A stretch of 64,000 nucleotides of DNA, taken from Alistipes sp. (GTDB taxonomy: Bacteria; Bacteroidota; Bacteroidia; Bacteroidales; Rikenellaceae). The notes below the pieces were generated by a model. It searched no databases. It saw only the letters and a program-made list of their open reading frames with translations, and was not told where the DNA came from. The stretch covers positions 62,001 through 126,000 of the forward strand of contig JAJQED010000016.1 in NCBI GenBank assembly GCA_021201825.1, written 5' to 3'. The first letter of the stretch is position 1. Each line of letters opens with the position of its first letter. Positions 17,194-26,225 of this stretch are shown one piece after another. Position numbers and translations under genes: made by a program.

Positions 17194-19191
17194 TTATGAC
17201 ATTTTTTTGCGAATCTCGTCCTCCGTAATGAGGGCCATCGTCCTCTTGCCCGCCGGGGTGTAGCTGTAATTGGCACACGAGAGCAGTTGACCAAGAAGCT
17301 GGGATATCTCCTCGGAGGTCTTTATCCGGCACCGTGACATGGAGCCGATGGAAGCCAAAGCCGAGGCCGCCTTGCGCCTGCGTATCTCTTCGCCCGCCGT
17401 TCCGTCCCGCATTGCGTCCAGCAGGTCGTAGACAAGCTGTTCCACCGGCAGGTCGGTGAAATCGGCCGGCAGGGCCCTCACTTCTATCTCCTGCTCCCCG
17501 ATGGCTATGTCGAAGCCAAACGACGAGAAATCTCCCGCGTATTCCCTCATTGCCGATATATCGTCCACCGACATCGCAAGGGTTTCGGGGAAGAGAAGCT
17601 GCTGGCTCACACTCGATCCGTTGGCCAGCATGTTCATGAACCGGTCGTACAGCACGGCTTCGAGGGCCCGGGGTATATCTACCACCGCGAGGCTGCCGTC
17701 CATCACCGTTGTAAAATACCTGCTTCCCAACGGCATTACGGGCATCTGCTGGTCGGTTTCCACCGACAGGCGCCCCTGTAGGGCCTCGTCTCCGCTGATA
17801 AACTCGATATACGATTCGTCCTCGAATATGCTGTCAGCGTCACGGTTGTCCGACAGGTCGGTGCCGACAAGGCTGTCTATGAACTCGAGGTCGCCGGTAT
17901 TGTCCGTCCCGTCCGTTTCGATTCCGCTTCCGGCTCCCCACCGGACAGCTGCGGACCGGCCTCCCGATTTGCCGCCGCCGCCACTGCTTCTGGTCGGCCG
18001 TCCGTCGGGCATGTCCTCCGGTGAAGGGTCCAGGTCCGGCAGGAGTTTCTCGTTCTCTACAGGCTCTATATCGTCCCCGTATTTCTCGAACGGGTTGAAC
18101 TCGGGGTTTGCGGTTATGCGCGGCTGTGAATAAACGGCCTTATTGCGCGAAACGGGTATCTCTACCGAGGCGTCGAGGTTGAAGTCCAGGCTGGGTACCG
18201 CCCCCGACTTGGCGAGGCTCTCCCGGGCTGCCGCATTTATTATCTGCCAGATATCGCTGCCGTCGGTGAACTTTACCTCCGTCTTTTGCGGATGGACATT
18301 CACGTCGATCTTAACGGGATCGACCGTTATATAAAGGAAGTATGAGGGCTGGGTATTGGGCTGGATCAGTTTTTCGTAGGCCGAAACTACCGCTTTATGG
18401 AAATACGGGCTTTTGAAATAACGGCCGTTCACGAACAGGAACTGTTCGCGGTTGTTCTGGCGGGCCGACTCGGGCCTGCCCACGAACCCCTCGATCCGGG
18501 CAAGGGAAGTTTCGGCGCTAACATCGAGTAAATTACGCCCTATGTTTTTTCCGATGACGCTGCAAATCCTTTGGCGCAGGGTAGCGGGCGGGAGTTTGGA
18601 GATAAGCGAATCGCCGTCATACAGCGAGAACCCGATCTCGGGGTTGCAGAGGGCTACCCGCTGGTATTCTGCAGTGATATGGCGCGATTCGGTGGAACTC
18701 TTCTCCAGGAAACGCCGGCGGGCCGGAACGTTATAAAACAGGTTGCGGATAAAGAATTGCGACCCTACGGGACAGCTAACCGGGTCCTGTGATACGAAAT
18801 TACCGGCGGCCAGCTCTATCTGCGTGCCCACCTGTTCCCCCTCCGTCCGGGTCTTTAACTGCACCTCGGCTACCGAAGCGATAGAGGCCAGGGCTTCCCC
18901 CCGGAAACCGAACGTGGAGAGCCTGTAAATGTCCTCCACATTGGATATCTTGCTCGTAGCATGGCGTTCGAACGCCATGCGGGCGTCCGCCGGCGTCATG
19001 CCGCAGCCGTCGTCCACGATCTGTATAAGGGTTTTGCCGCCGTCGCGGAAACAAACCGTTATATTCCGGCTGCCGGCATCCACCGCGTTCTCCATCATCT
19101 CCTTGACCACGGAGGCGGGCCTGTTGACGACCTCTCCCGCCGCTATCTGGTTGGCTACGGCTTCGGGCAGCAGTTTTATCTTCTCTGTCAT
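17194..19191 (-). CDS. mutL: DNA mismatch repair protein MutL
   Basis: 665 residues. The N-terminal GHKL ATPase is complete: LPEAVANQIAAGEVVNRPAS, VDDGCGMTPADA, TSKISNVEDIYRLSTFGFRG and the HPQKTEVKFTD loop. A long acidic linker (about 345-460, with a glycine-rich stretch) leads to the C-terminal dimerisation domain. The nuclease motif usually written DQHA(x)2E(x)4E reads DIPRALEAVLYD here, and the CPHGRP-like zinc motif reads YTPAGKRTM, so this MutL probably lacks its own endonuclease. It links MutS to downstream repair factors. Divergent promoters are not needed: it lies behind the small membrane gene at 19577. Confidence 0.95.
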   Translation of the reverse strand: MTEKIKLLPEAVANQIAAGEVVNRPASVVKEMMENAVDAGSRNITVCFRDGGKTLIQIVDDGCGMTPADARMAFERHATSKISNVEDIYRLSTFGFRGEALASIASVAEVQLKTRTEGEQVGTQIELAAGNFVSQDPVSCPVGSQFFIRNLFYNVPARRRFLEKSSTESRHITAEYQRVALCNPEIGFSLYDGDSLISKLPPATLRQRICSVIGKNIGRNLLDVSAETSLARIEGFVGRPESARQNNREQFLFVNGRYFKSPYFHKAVVSAYEKLIQPNTQPSYFLYITVDPVKIDVNVHPQKTEVKFTDGSDIWQIINAAARESLAKSGAVPSLDFNLDASVEIPVSRNKAVYSQPRITANPEFNPFEKYGDDIEPVENEKLLPDLDPSPEDMPDGRPTRSSGGGGKSGGRSAAVRWGAGSGIETDGTDNTGDLEFIDSLVGTDLSDNRDADSIFEDESYIEFISGDEALQGRLSVETDQQMPVMPLGSRYFTTVMDGSLAVVDIPRALEAVLYDRFMNMLANGSSVSQQLLFPETLAMSVDDISAMREYAGDFSSFGFDIAIGEQEIEVRALPADFTDLPVEQLVYDLLDAMRDGTAGEEIRRRKAASALASIGSMSRCRIKTSEEISQLLGQLLSCANYSYTPAGKRTMALITEDEIRKKMS

Positions 19192-19232
19192 CTATAAAGC
19201 TAAATTCGGGCTTTAAGGGTGTGCCGGCAGGG

Positions 19233-19577
19233 TTACTTGCTCAATACCCGCCCGGCTATGAACGCGACCAGCAATGAGGCGATCAGTACCGGGAGGCTGT
19301 CGAGCCATATCCATAAACTCAATCCCGTCAGGGCAAATATGACCGTAATGCGCCAGCCCAGGACATTATTCTTTGCTTTCTTCTGTCCCTGTACCTTTGC
19401 CCGCATATTACTGCGGATATATTTGCCCGGTGTATACTCACCTCCCTCGTCCACGTCCGATATCCCGAGCACCTGTTTTCGGCGCTCTTCACGGGCCTCT
19501 TTCTCCGGATCGTAAAAACGCGGGATATAATTGAACTGGCGGGGTTTTTGGGTCCGGAATGCAGTGAATTTCAACAT
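19233..19577 (-). CDS. Small membrane protein of unknown function (mutL-linked)
   Basis: 114 residues; I do not know a name for it. The N-terminal two thirds are soluble and basic (FNYIPRFYDPEKEAREERRK), and the end holds two membrane helices (ITVIFALTGLSLWIWL and VLIASLLVAFIAGRVL), giving a hairpin in the inner membrane. Its position directly upstream of mutL is one I recall from other Bacteroidota, suggesting a conserved gene rather than a chance frame. A -7 box lies 28 bases upstream. No catalytic motif is visible. Confidence 0.75.
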   Translation of the reverse strand: MLKFTAFRTQKPRQFNYIPRFYDPEKEAREERRKQVLGISDVDEGGEYTPGKYIRSNMRAKVQGQKKAKNNVLGWRITVIFALTGLSLWIWLDSLPVLIASLLVAFIAGRVLSK

Positions 19578-19604
19578 GGCGGTAAAAAATTTGTGTCGAC
19601 TCTA

Positions 19605-19612
19605 CAAAGATA
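19605..19612 (-). promoter_or_regulatory. Candidate -7 box for the small membrane protein-mutL cluster
   Basis: Minus-strand TATCTTTG (19612-19605), an exact TAnnTTTG match, about 28 bases upstream of the ATG at 19577. Confidence 0.5.
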
Positions 19613-19613
19613 C

Positions 19614-19639
19614 ATAAAAGAATGCCCGGTAAGCCGGGC
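19614..19639 (-). terminator. Terminator of grpE-dnaJ
   Basis: GCCCGG (19624-19629) pairs with CCGGGC (19634-19639) around TAAG. On the minus strand the stem is followed by ATTCTTTTATG, a T-rich tail suited to ending the grpE-dnaJ transcript just before the promoter of the next cluster. Confidence 0.65.
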
Positions 19640-19712
19640 TTCTTTATTAAAACGCTATCTTTTAATTATTAGTCTGCACCACCGGGAGGTTTTCCCCCTG
19701 GGGCGGCTCCGT

Positions 19713-20867
19713 TTAGCGGAAGAAACTGCGCATGCGGTCGAAGATGTTCTGTTTGCTCTTCTCGGGCTTTTTGAACGAGGGACTACCCGCAAGGGTTTCC
19801 ATGAGCTTCTTCTCGGAACTGTTGATCTTCGACGGGACGGCGATATCCACGATGGCCAGGATGTCTCCCTTTCCGTAACCGTTAATGTCCGGCAGCCCCT
19901 TGCCTTTCAAACGCAGGACCTGTCCGGCATGGGTGCCGGGTTGTATCTTGATCTTGGCCTTGCCGTCGATGGTGGGCACTTCCACCTGTCCGCCGGTAAC
20001 CGCCGTGGGTATCGTGATGCTGAGGTTGTATAGCAGGTCGTTGCCGTCACGCTCCAGGTCCGGATGCGGTTCCTCCTCGATCAGTACCAGCAGATCGCCG
20101 TTCACCCCGCCGTGCCGCGCCGCATTTCCCTTGCCGCTTACGGACAGCTGCATACCCTCGCCCACGCCGGCCGGTATCTTGATCTCGATAACCTCCTCGC
20201 CCTGGACGATCCCCTCGCCGTGGCACTTGTCGCATTTGTCGGTTATGATCCGGCCCTCGCCGTGACACACGTTACATACCGTGGTACTTTGGGTCCGCCC
20301 GAAGAACGTATTTACCACCTGGGTCACATAGCCCGTGCCGTTACAGTTGGTACAGGTGGCGTAAGAATTGCTGTCCTTAGCTCCGGAGCCGCCGCATTTG
20401 TCGCAGGCGACCATTTTTTTGATCTTTAGCTTCTTGGTAACTCCGTTGGCGATCTCCTTGAGGGTGAGCTTTACCGTTATACGAAGGTCGGAACCCCGGT
20501 TCACGCGCGAGGCCGCACCGCCTCCGCCGAATCCGCTGAACCCGCCGCCGAAATGACCCCCGAAAATGTCGCCGAAGTTGCGGAAAATATCTTCCATCGA
20601 GAACCCGCCGCCGCTGAACCCGCCGCCGAATCCGCCCGCACCGGCCATCCCTTCGTGTCCGAACTGGTCGTATCGGGCTTTCTTATCCGGGTTGCTCAGC
20701 ACGTCGTAGGCCTCGGCCGCCTCCTTGAATTTCTCTTCGGCTTCCTTATCTCCCGGGTTCTTGTCCGGGTGGTATTGGATGGCCGCCTTGCGGTAGGCTT
20801 TCTTTATTTCGTCGGCGCTCGCATCCCGGGAGACACCCAGTATTTCGTAATAATCTTTTTTTGCCAT
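19713..20867 (-). CDS. dnaJ: Chaperone protein DnaJ
   Basis: 384 residues, class A DnaJ. Domains in order: J domain with the HPD motif ([10 protein letters not shown]), a glycine/phenylalanine-rich region with repeated GGG/FGGG (about 75-125), four zinc-finger repeats ([32 protein letters not shown]) and the C-terminal substrate-binding beta domains ([20 protein letters not shown]). It delivers unfolded proteins to DnaK and stimulates its ATPase. It lies ten bases after grpE on the same strand; dnaK is not in the window. Confidence 0.98.
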   Translation of the reverse strand: MAKKDYYEILGVSRDASADEIKKAYRKAAIQYHPDKNPGDKEAEEKFKEAAEAYDVLSNPDKKARYDQFGHEGMAGAGGFGGGFSGGGFSMEDIFRNFGDIFGGHFGGGFSGFGGGGAASRVNRGSDLRITVKLTLKEIANGVTKKLKIKKMVACDKCGGSGAKDSNSYATCTNCNGTGYVTQVVNTFFGRTQSTTVCNVCHGEGRIITDKCDKCHGEGIVQGEEVIEIKIPAGVGEGMQLSVSGKGNAARHGGVNGDLLVLIEEEPHPDLERDGNDLLYNLSITIPTAVTGGQVEVPTIDGKAKIKIQPGTHAGQVLRLKGKGLPDINGYGKGDILAIVDIAVPSKINSSEKKLMETLAGSPSFKKPEKSKQNIFDRMRSFFR

Positions 20868-20877
20868 TTTTGCTTAT

Positions 20878-21486
20878 CTATTCGCCGACGACGACCTTGG
20901 CGTGGCGGATCACCTTTTCTTTCAGGCAGTAACCTTTCTGGGCGATGTCAACGATACATCCCTTTTGTTTCTTGTCCGGGGCCGGGGTCTTAGCCACCGC
21001 CTCATGGTAGTCCGTGTCCAACTTCTGGCCCACGGCTTCTATCTCGTTGAGTCCCTGGCTGCGCAGGGTGTCTACCAGTTTGGTCCTTATCAGCTCGATC
21101 CCGCTGCGCACCGACTCGATATCCTCGGTATTGTACATGGACTCGATGGCCCGGTCCATATCGTCCAGCACGGGAAGCAGGGACTTGATAACGTTCTCGC
21201 TCCCGTATTGGGTGAGGTCCATTTTCTCCTTGAGGGTGCGCTTGCGGTAGTTGTCGAATTCGGCCGACAGGCGCATATATTTATCTTTCCAAACGGCGGC
21301 TTCCTCCTGCGGGGTAGGAGGGACGAATTCCCCTGACGGGCTGTCAGCATCGTTCTTGGGCTCGCCTGTCAAATTGTCCTGTTGCGCCGGTTCGTTTTCA
21401 CAGCCGCATTCCGGCCCAGCGGGATTCTGCTGGTTGTTAACCTCTCTATTTTCAGTTTGTTGTGTGTTGTTCTCTATGGTTGCCAT
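20878..21486 (-). CDS. grpE: Nucleotide exchange factor GrpE
   Basis: 202 residues from ATG 21486 (MATIENNTQQTENREVNNQQ); the longer frame to 21657 adds 57 residues with no family match. An unstructured Gln/Asn/Glu-rich N-terminus (about 1-65) leads to the GrpE core: WKDKYMRLSAEFDNYRKRTL (coiled coil), LLPVLDDMDRAIE, and the C-terminal beta domain ending YCLKEKVIRHAKVVVGE. It releases ADP from DnaK. Operon with dnaJ. The leader holds a near-match to the -7 box but nothing I would call. Confidence 0.95.
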   Translation of the reverse strand: MATIENNTQQTENREVNNQQNPAGPECGCENEPAQQDNLTGEPKNDADSPSGEFVPPTPQEEAAVWKDKYMRLSAEFDNYRKRTLKEKMDLTQYGSENVIKSLLPVLDDMDRAIESMYNTEDIESVRSGIELIRTKLVDTLRSQGLNEIEAVGQKLDTDYHEAVAKTPAPDKKQKGCIVDIAQKGYCLKEKVIRHAKVVVGE

Positions 21487-21777
21487 CGTTGTCTGTTTTT
21501 CGTTCCTTACCTCTGTGTCCAAATTGTGTACCAACGCCCGCTCCGGCTGCGGAGCCTGACAAAACCCCGCAAAGTAACGCATTTTTAGGGATTTTGGGAA
21601 TTTAATGCCGCACATACTCACCCAGGACCGGCTTGAACTGGATAATCTATTTGACAAAACCGGGTAAATGCTTTCCTTATCCGGCTTATGAATTTTGAAT
21701 AAAAAAAATGTATTCGGAAACCACCTGTATAACTGCCTTTTATTCCGTATTTATATATTGAGGTTAACTTTTATTGG

Positions 21778-21818
21778 TACTATGTATAGCATAGTATAAA
21801 TAAAAAGTTTTATATTTG
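21778..21818 (+). promoter_or_regulatory. Candidate promoter with inverted repeat for the outer membrane barrel gene
   Basis: TATATTTG (21811-21818) is an exact TAnnTTTG -7 box 49 bases before the chosen start. A perfect 7-base inverted repeat, TACTATG (21778-21784) and CATAGTA (21790-21796), covers the -33 region, where no TTTG is seen. The layout suits an activator or repressor site. The rest of the 21487-21866 gap is AT-rich and shows nothing else I can name. Confidence 0.45.
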
Positions 21819-21866
21819 CATAACCAAGAAGTTGTAATTGTGTGGTACCTTTTAATATTTACTATT

Positions 21867-24287
21867 ATGAAAGCGAACAGACTTAATGTAGGATTAGTAG
21901 TTTTGGCGGTGCTGTTTTTTCCCGTTCTTTCGATGGCACAGGCAGGGGTAGGGATTAGCGGGGTGGTAACCGAAAAGGGAACCGGTAACCCCGTCGAATA
22001 CGCTACCGTGGTAGCGATGCATGCCGATTCCACCGTCGCAGGGGCGACGGTAGCCGGCCAGGACGGGAAGTACTCCCTTATACTGGAGGAGGGTCATTAC
22101 CTGTTTAATGTAAGTTGCATCGGGTATCTTCCCGAAGTCCGGGAACTGGCCTGTTCGACGGGTACCGTAGAGGCCGACTTTTCTCTGGCCCCCTCGGCAA
22201 CCGATATCGGGCAGGTGAGCGTCCGGGCACAGCGCATAACCCGGGAAGCGGACCGCTTCATATTGAATGTAGCCGGGACCCTCGATGCGGTGGGCAAAAA
22301 TGCGGAGGAGTTCCTCAAAACAGCACCCGCCGTCTGGATAAACGAGGACAGGATAATGGTGGACGGGCGGACCGGCGCGCAGGTGATAGTCAACGACCGG
22401 GTGCTAAACATAAGCGACGAACAGGCTATCTCCTACCTGCGCAGCATCAATGCCGAAGATATCGCCCGTATCGAGATAATCCCGCGTGCCGGAGCCGATT
22501 ATGATGCTTCGGCCAGCGGCGGGGTGATCAAGATCACTTTACGCAAGCGGCGCGATGCGGGCCTCGAGGTCTCCCCGTCCATGCGTATGAGTTGGGGCGA
22601 CAACTATTATACCTACCGTCCCAGCGTAACGGTCAACTACCGCACCGGTAAACTGGCGTTCTATACCCGGGTCTATAACGACCAGATGAAAGGCACGGTT
22701 TCCCTGGAGGAAAGAAATACGGCCGGCTCTACGGTGACCGATTCCCGGTCCGGAGTTGTCGATAAAGACCATAATGGCGGAGGCCGGTTCGGGGTTATCT
22801 ACGACATTAACGACCGCCAGTCCGTCGGGGCCGAATATTCGTACTACTCGAACAATAACCCCAATATCATAACCCCGTGGACCAACATCTATTCGCCCGG
22901 GTTGATATCCACTGACAGCAGCCTTTACCGGCAAGTGAAAAAATCACAGAACCACTATGTGGCCGTGAACTATATCATGCGGCTCGATACCCTGGGATCG
23001 GTTTTCAAAGTAATCGGGGATGTCTCCCGGACCAATTCCACGGGGGACAACCTGTTCAATAACACCCATTACTACTTCGCGGGTAAGAACGCGGGAACCT
23101 CTCGCGACACCCTCTACCGGAACGACCTCCACGACAAATATACCGTTGCGACCGGGACCGCCTCGCTCGAACAGGTATTGTCGGCTAAAAGCCGCCTGCA
23201 GGCCGGGCTGAAATTCGTTTACACTTCGCTCGACGACGACTCACGGTATTACGGCAATATATCCGGTAACAATTGGGAACTGGACTGCAAATACAGCGTA
23301 AAGCAACGGTACACCGAAAAAATAGCGGCGGCTTATGCGGTGTTCAACTCGTCCGTAGGGCCCGTTAGATATTCGCTCGGGTTGAGGGGGGAATATACCC
23401 ATGCCACACCGGTAATCTCCATGTTCGACGGCACTCCGACCGAAAAGAGCCGCAATACCTACTTGTCGTTCTTCCCGAACGTCAACCTATCCGTTCCGTT
23501 GCAGGAAGAAAAGGGCCATTCGATCTCCGCTTTCTATGCACGAAAGATCAACCGGCCGGGATACTGGGCTCTCAACCCGTTCAGGATGCAGGTATCGGAA
23601 TACTCATATATTATCGGCGACCCGATGCTGCTGCCGACCTATATCGACGAAACCGGAATGTCGTTCGTGCTTTTCCATAAATACACCCTGACGGCAGGGT
23701 ACCGTTCGGTGAGCAACCGCATCGAACAGTACGTTTATACCGACCCGCTCTCTCCCGACGTGGTGATATACCAGTATATGAACCTCGCCTCGAACGACGA
23801 CGTTTACCTTTCGCTGAACCTGCCGGTGGAGATCACCGAGAAGATAAACCTGAATGCCAACGCCTACTATGTCAACCAACGTATGGATCCGGGAAACGGA
23901 GGCAAGAAAATGTCGAACAACGACCTGTTTGCCAATGCTACCATGACTTTCACCCTGCCCCGCACCTACCGGCTGGAAGTTATGGGTTGGTACAACAGCG
24001 GCGGCCGTTTCGGGAACATGCGGCGCAAGCCGTCGGCCGATATGAACGTATCCGTTCGCAAGCGTTTCGTACAGGACCAGCTTTCGGTGGCCGTGGAAGT
24101 AAGGAACGTTCTGGAGATAAAATCGAAACAAAAGATGTATGTAGTGGAAGAGGGCTTCCGGCGCGACCTGGTACAGGAGGGATCTTGGGATAAACGTTCG
24201 GTATCCCTGAGCCTGCAATATAACTTTAAAACCGGTAAAAAGGCAAACGGGCGCCATGTGGAACGCGGTGGAGACGACAGCCGGTAA
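21867..24287 (+). CDS. Outer membrane beta-barrel protein with carboxypeptidase-regulatory-like N-terminus (TonB-receptor-like)
   Basis: 806 residues from ATG 21867, which opens a good signal peptide (MKANRLNVGLVVLAVLFFPV, cut near SMAQ). Residues about 30-115 form a carboxypeptidase-regulatory-like beta domain (GISGVVTEKGTGNPVEYATV). A plug-like region follows (EEFLKTAPAVWINEDRIMVD, then RIEIIPRAGADYDASASGG), and the remaining about 570 residues are an outer membrane barrel of the family known in Bacteroidota as OMP_b-brl_3. No TonB box is evident and no SusD-like partner is adjacent. Ligand unknown. It stands alone with its own promoter; its terminator is shared with the convergent cupin gene. 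Confidence 0.85.
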   Translation: MKANRLNVGLVVLAVLFFPVLSMAQAGVGISGVVTEKGTGNPVEYATVVAMHADSTVAGATVAGQDGKYSLILEEGHYLFNVSCIGYLPEVRELACSTGTVEADFSLAPSATDIGQVSVRAQRITREADRFILNVAGTLDAVGKNAEEFLKTAPAVWINEDRIMVDGRTGAQVIVNDRVLNISDEQAISYLRSINAEDIARIEIIPRAGADYDASASGGVIKITLRKRRDAGLEVSPSMRMSWGDNYYTYRPSVTVNYRTGKLAFYTRVYNDQMKGTVSLEERNTAGSTVTDSRSGVVDKDHNGGGRFGVIYDINDRQSVGAEYSYYSNNNPNIITPWTNIYSPGLISTDSSLYRQVKKSQNHYVAVNYIMRLDTLGSVFKVIGDVSRTNSTGDNLFNNTHYYFAGKNAGTSRDTLYRNDLHDKYTVATGTASLEQVLSAKSRLQAGLKFVYTSLDDDSRYYGNISGNNWELDCKYSVKQRYTEKIAAAYAVFNSSVGPVRYSLGLRGEYTHATPVISMFDGTPTEKSRNTYLSFFPNVNLSVPLQEEKGHSISAFYARKINRPGYWALNPFRMQVSEYSYIIGDPMLLPTYIDETGMSFVLFHKYTLTAGYRSVSNRIEQYVYTDPLSPDVVIYQYMNLASNDDVYLSLNLPVEITEKINLNANAYYVNQRMDPGNGGKKMSNNDLFANATMTFTLPRTYRLEVMGWYNSGGRFGNMRRKPSADMNVSVRKRFVQDQLSVAVEVRNVLEIKSKQKMYVVEEGFRRDLVQEGSWDKRSVSLSLQYNFKTGKKANGRHVERGGDDSR

Positions 24288-24331
24288 TCCCCGTAAGAAC
24301 GTATACCCACAGTTAGAGTAAAGGACAAATA

Positions 24332-24371
24332 AGGCTACGGCCCGCATTTCTGCGGGCCGTAGCCTGTTTCA
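24332..24371. terminator. Bidirectional terminator
   Basis: AGGCTACGGCCCGC (24332-24345) pairs perfectly with GCGGGCCGTAGCCT (24352-24365). The minus-strand side reads TTATTTGTCC after the stem, a better tail than the plus side, so it can serve both the barrel gene and the convergent cupin gene. Confidence 0.8.
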
Positions 24372-24385
24372 CAAGGTAACGGCGG

Positions 24386-24895
24386 TTATTTATCACCGTC
24401 CCTGCGAAGTTCTTCCCAGATAGCCTCCACGTTCTCCTCCCCGTCGAAGTATCCGAGGAGGGAGTCCCGGGCGAAAATCTCCATCGACGGGACCAGCAAT
24501 AATTTGCCCGAATCGGGATATTCGCAAACGTCGTATCCCGGGAACGTCCGTACGTCCAGGTACTGGCAGGGCTCTCCGGAATGGTTATAAAGCTGATGGG
24601 CCCCGGTGGGGCCGGCTTCGAAGAATAGGATGTCTCCCGGGTATACTTTTTCCAATCCGTCCGGGGTTCTAAGTGTCCCCTGGCCGGAGATTATCATAAA
24701 AAGTTCTTCGCCGTAGCGGTGGAAATGGTAGGTGGAGGAATATTCTCCGGGATCGAGCCTGCGCATATCGAAGTTCAGGCTGCCGGTTCGGCCCATTTTC
24801 GAAGTTATATTCTTGTCTGAAAACAGCCGGAAAGGCTCGATGCGTCCCGGGTTTTCACGGTATTGCCGCTCGGCGGCTCTGAAGATGGTGGCCAT
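24386..24895 (-). CDS. Cupin-domain protein
   Basis: 169 residues. The cupin core is clear: SSTYHFHRYGEELFMIISGQ with the histidine/glutamate metal-binding set of motif 1, LRTPDGLEKVYPGDILFFEA, and motif 2 GAHQLYNHSGEPCQYLDVRT with its histidine. A C-terminal stretch (SLLGYFDGEENVEAIWEELR) is typical of sugar- or transcription-linked small cupins, but no substrate can be read. It lies 38 bases after the Fsr-like exporter gene on the same strand and may be cotranscribed with it. Confidence 0.8.
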   Translation of the reverse strand: MATIFRAAERQYRENPGRIEPFRLFSDKNITSKMGRTGSLNFDMRRLDPGEYSSTYHFHRYGEELFMIISGQGTLRTPDGLEKVYPGDILFFEAGPTGAHQLYNHSGEPCQYLDVRTFPGYDVCEYPDSGKLLLVPSMEIFARDSLLGYFDGEENVEAIWEELRRDGDK

Positions 24896-24933
24896 CGATA
24901 GGATGTTTTAAGGTTCTTTATTGGCTGAACTGG

Positions 24934-26151
24934 CTATGGTCGATGCGCTTTGGCCGCCGGTTTTACATCCGGCAGCAGCATGGCAACCAGCCCCAGCAAC
25001 GGCATATATGAACAGAAATTATAAACGTATTCTATCCCTTCTTTGTCGGCAATTCCTCCCAGAACCGCCGCCGCGATTCCCGCTATACCGAACGCAAGGC
25101 CGAAAAACAAACCCGAGATCAGCCCTATCCGCGTCGGGAGCAGTTCCTGTGCATATACCAGGATAGCGGAGAATGCGGACGATATTACCAATCCGATAAT
25201 TATACTCAGAACGCAGGTCCACAACAGGTTTGCGTAAGGCATCATCAGCGAGAAAGGGGCCGTGCCGAGTATGGAGAACCAGATCACGTATTTCCGTCCG
25301 AACCGGTCCCCGAGCGGCCCGCCGATAAGCGTCCCGGCGGCCGAAGCGAACAGGAATGCGAACAGGAACAGCTGGGACTGTTTGGTAGTAACCCCGAACT
25401 TCTCGATCAGGAAGAATGTATAGTAATTTGTCAGGCTGGCCGTATAGACATATTTCGAGAAAATCAGGACCAATAGGATCGCCAGCGAAAAGTAGATCTT
25501 CTTACGGGTGAACCTCAACCGGCGGACCGGACCATGGCCGCCTTTTGCCGCTCCGTAGCCCGGCTGGCTGTTCCCGTACCATTTGACGATCGGCCTTTTG
25601 GTCAGGATAGATACTACGGCTATGCCGGCAAATACGGCAATGTAATTCTGCCCGTTAGGGGTGACTATCAGCGCCGCCAGCAACGGCCCGATCGCACTGC
25701 CGAAGTTGCCGCCGACCTGGAACACCGACTGGGCCAGCCCGTGCCTCCCCCCGGAAGCGTAATGGGTGAGCCGTGACGCCTCCGGATGGATGATCGAAGA
25801 GCCGAGACCCACGAACGCAACCGCGATGAACACCATCGCCGCCGACCCGGCAAAGGCCAGTATCATGAGCCCGGTTAGGGTCGAACAGGTCCCCAGCGTC
25901 AGGTAATACGGACATGGGCGCCTGTCGAACACCACCCCGAATATGGGCTGGAAAACCGACGCACATACTTGGTAGACCAGTGCTATAAGCCCGATCTGCC
26001 GGAAAGACAGGTCGAGGTTGTCCCGCAACAGCGGATAAACGGCGGCTATGATCGACTGGAACATATCGTTGAAGAAATGCGCCAGGCTCAGGGCCAACAG
26101 GATCCCCATGGTGGTGCCGGTCGCCGCCCGTGATGTTTCGACTTTTGCCAA
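24934..26151 (-). CDS. MFS exporter, fosmidomycin-resistance (Fsr) type
   Basis: 405 residues, about twelve membrane helices. The N-terminus LSLAHFFNDMFQSIIAAVYP is characteristic of Fsr-type major facilitator proteins, and the loop after helix 2 (FGVVFDRRPCPYYL) and GDRFGRK in the second half match MFS loop motifs. HPEASRLTHYASGGRHGLAQ is another conserved Fsr segment. Fsr exports fosmidomycin and probably other compounds; the natural substrate here is unknown. A -7 box lies 20 bases upstream. The cupin gene follows on the same strand. Confidence 0.85.
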   Translation of the reverse strand: MAKVETSRAATGTTMGILLALSLAHFFNDMFQSIIAAVYPLLRDNLDLSFRQIGLIALVYQVCASVFQPIFGVVFDRRPCPYYLTLGTCSTLTGLMILAFAGSAAMVFIAVAFVGLGSSIIHPEASRLTHYASGGRHGLAQSVFQVGGNFGSAIGPLLAALIVTPNGQNYIAVFAGIAVVSILTKRPIVKWYGNSQPGYGAAKGGHGPVRRLRFTRKKIYFSLAILLVLIFSKYVYTASLTNYYTFFLIEKFGVTTKQSQLFLFAFLFASAAGTLIGGPLGDRFGRKYVIWFSILGTAPFSLMMPYANLLWTCVLSIIIGLVISSAFSAILVYAQELLPTRIGLISGLFFGLAFGIAGIAAAVLGGIADKEGIEYVYNFCSYMPLLGLVAMLLPDVKPAAKAHRP

Positions 26152-26171
26152 TGTTAAAAGGTTTGAAGCGG

Positions 26172-26179
26172 CAAAGATA
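26172..26179 (-). promoter_or_regulatory. Candidate -7 box for the Fsr-like gene
   Basis: Minus-strand TATCTTTG (26179-26172). Transcription would start close to the ATG at 26151, giving a very short leader. Confidence 0.4.
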
Positions 26180-26189
26180 ACACCTGTAA

Positions 26190-26222
26190 ATCAAAAGGCG
26201 GCTCCCAGAGCCGCCTTTTGAT
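26190..26222 (-). terminator. Terminator of the M3 peptidase gene
   Basis: ATCAAAAGGCGGCTC (26190-26204) pairs perfectly with GAGCCGCCTTTTGAT (26208-26222), three-base loop, with the T-run inside the 3' arm. It starts four bases after the peptidase stop codon. Confidence 0.85.
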
Positions 26223-26225
26223 ATG

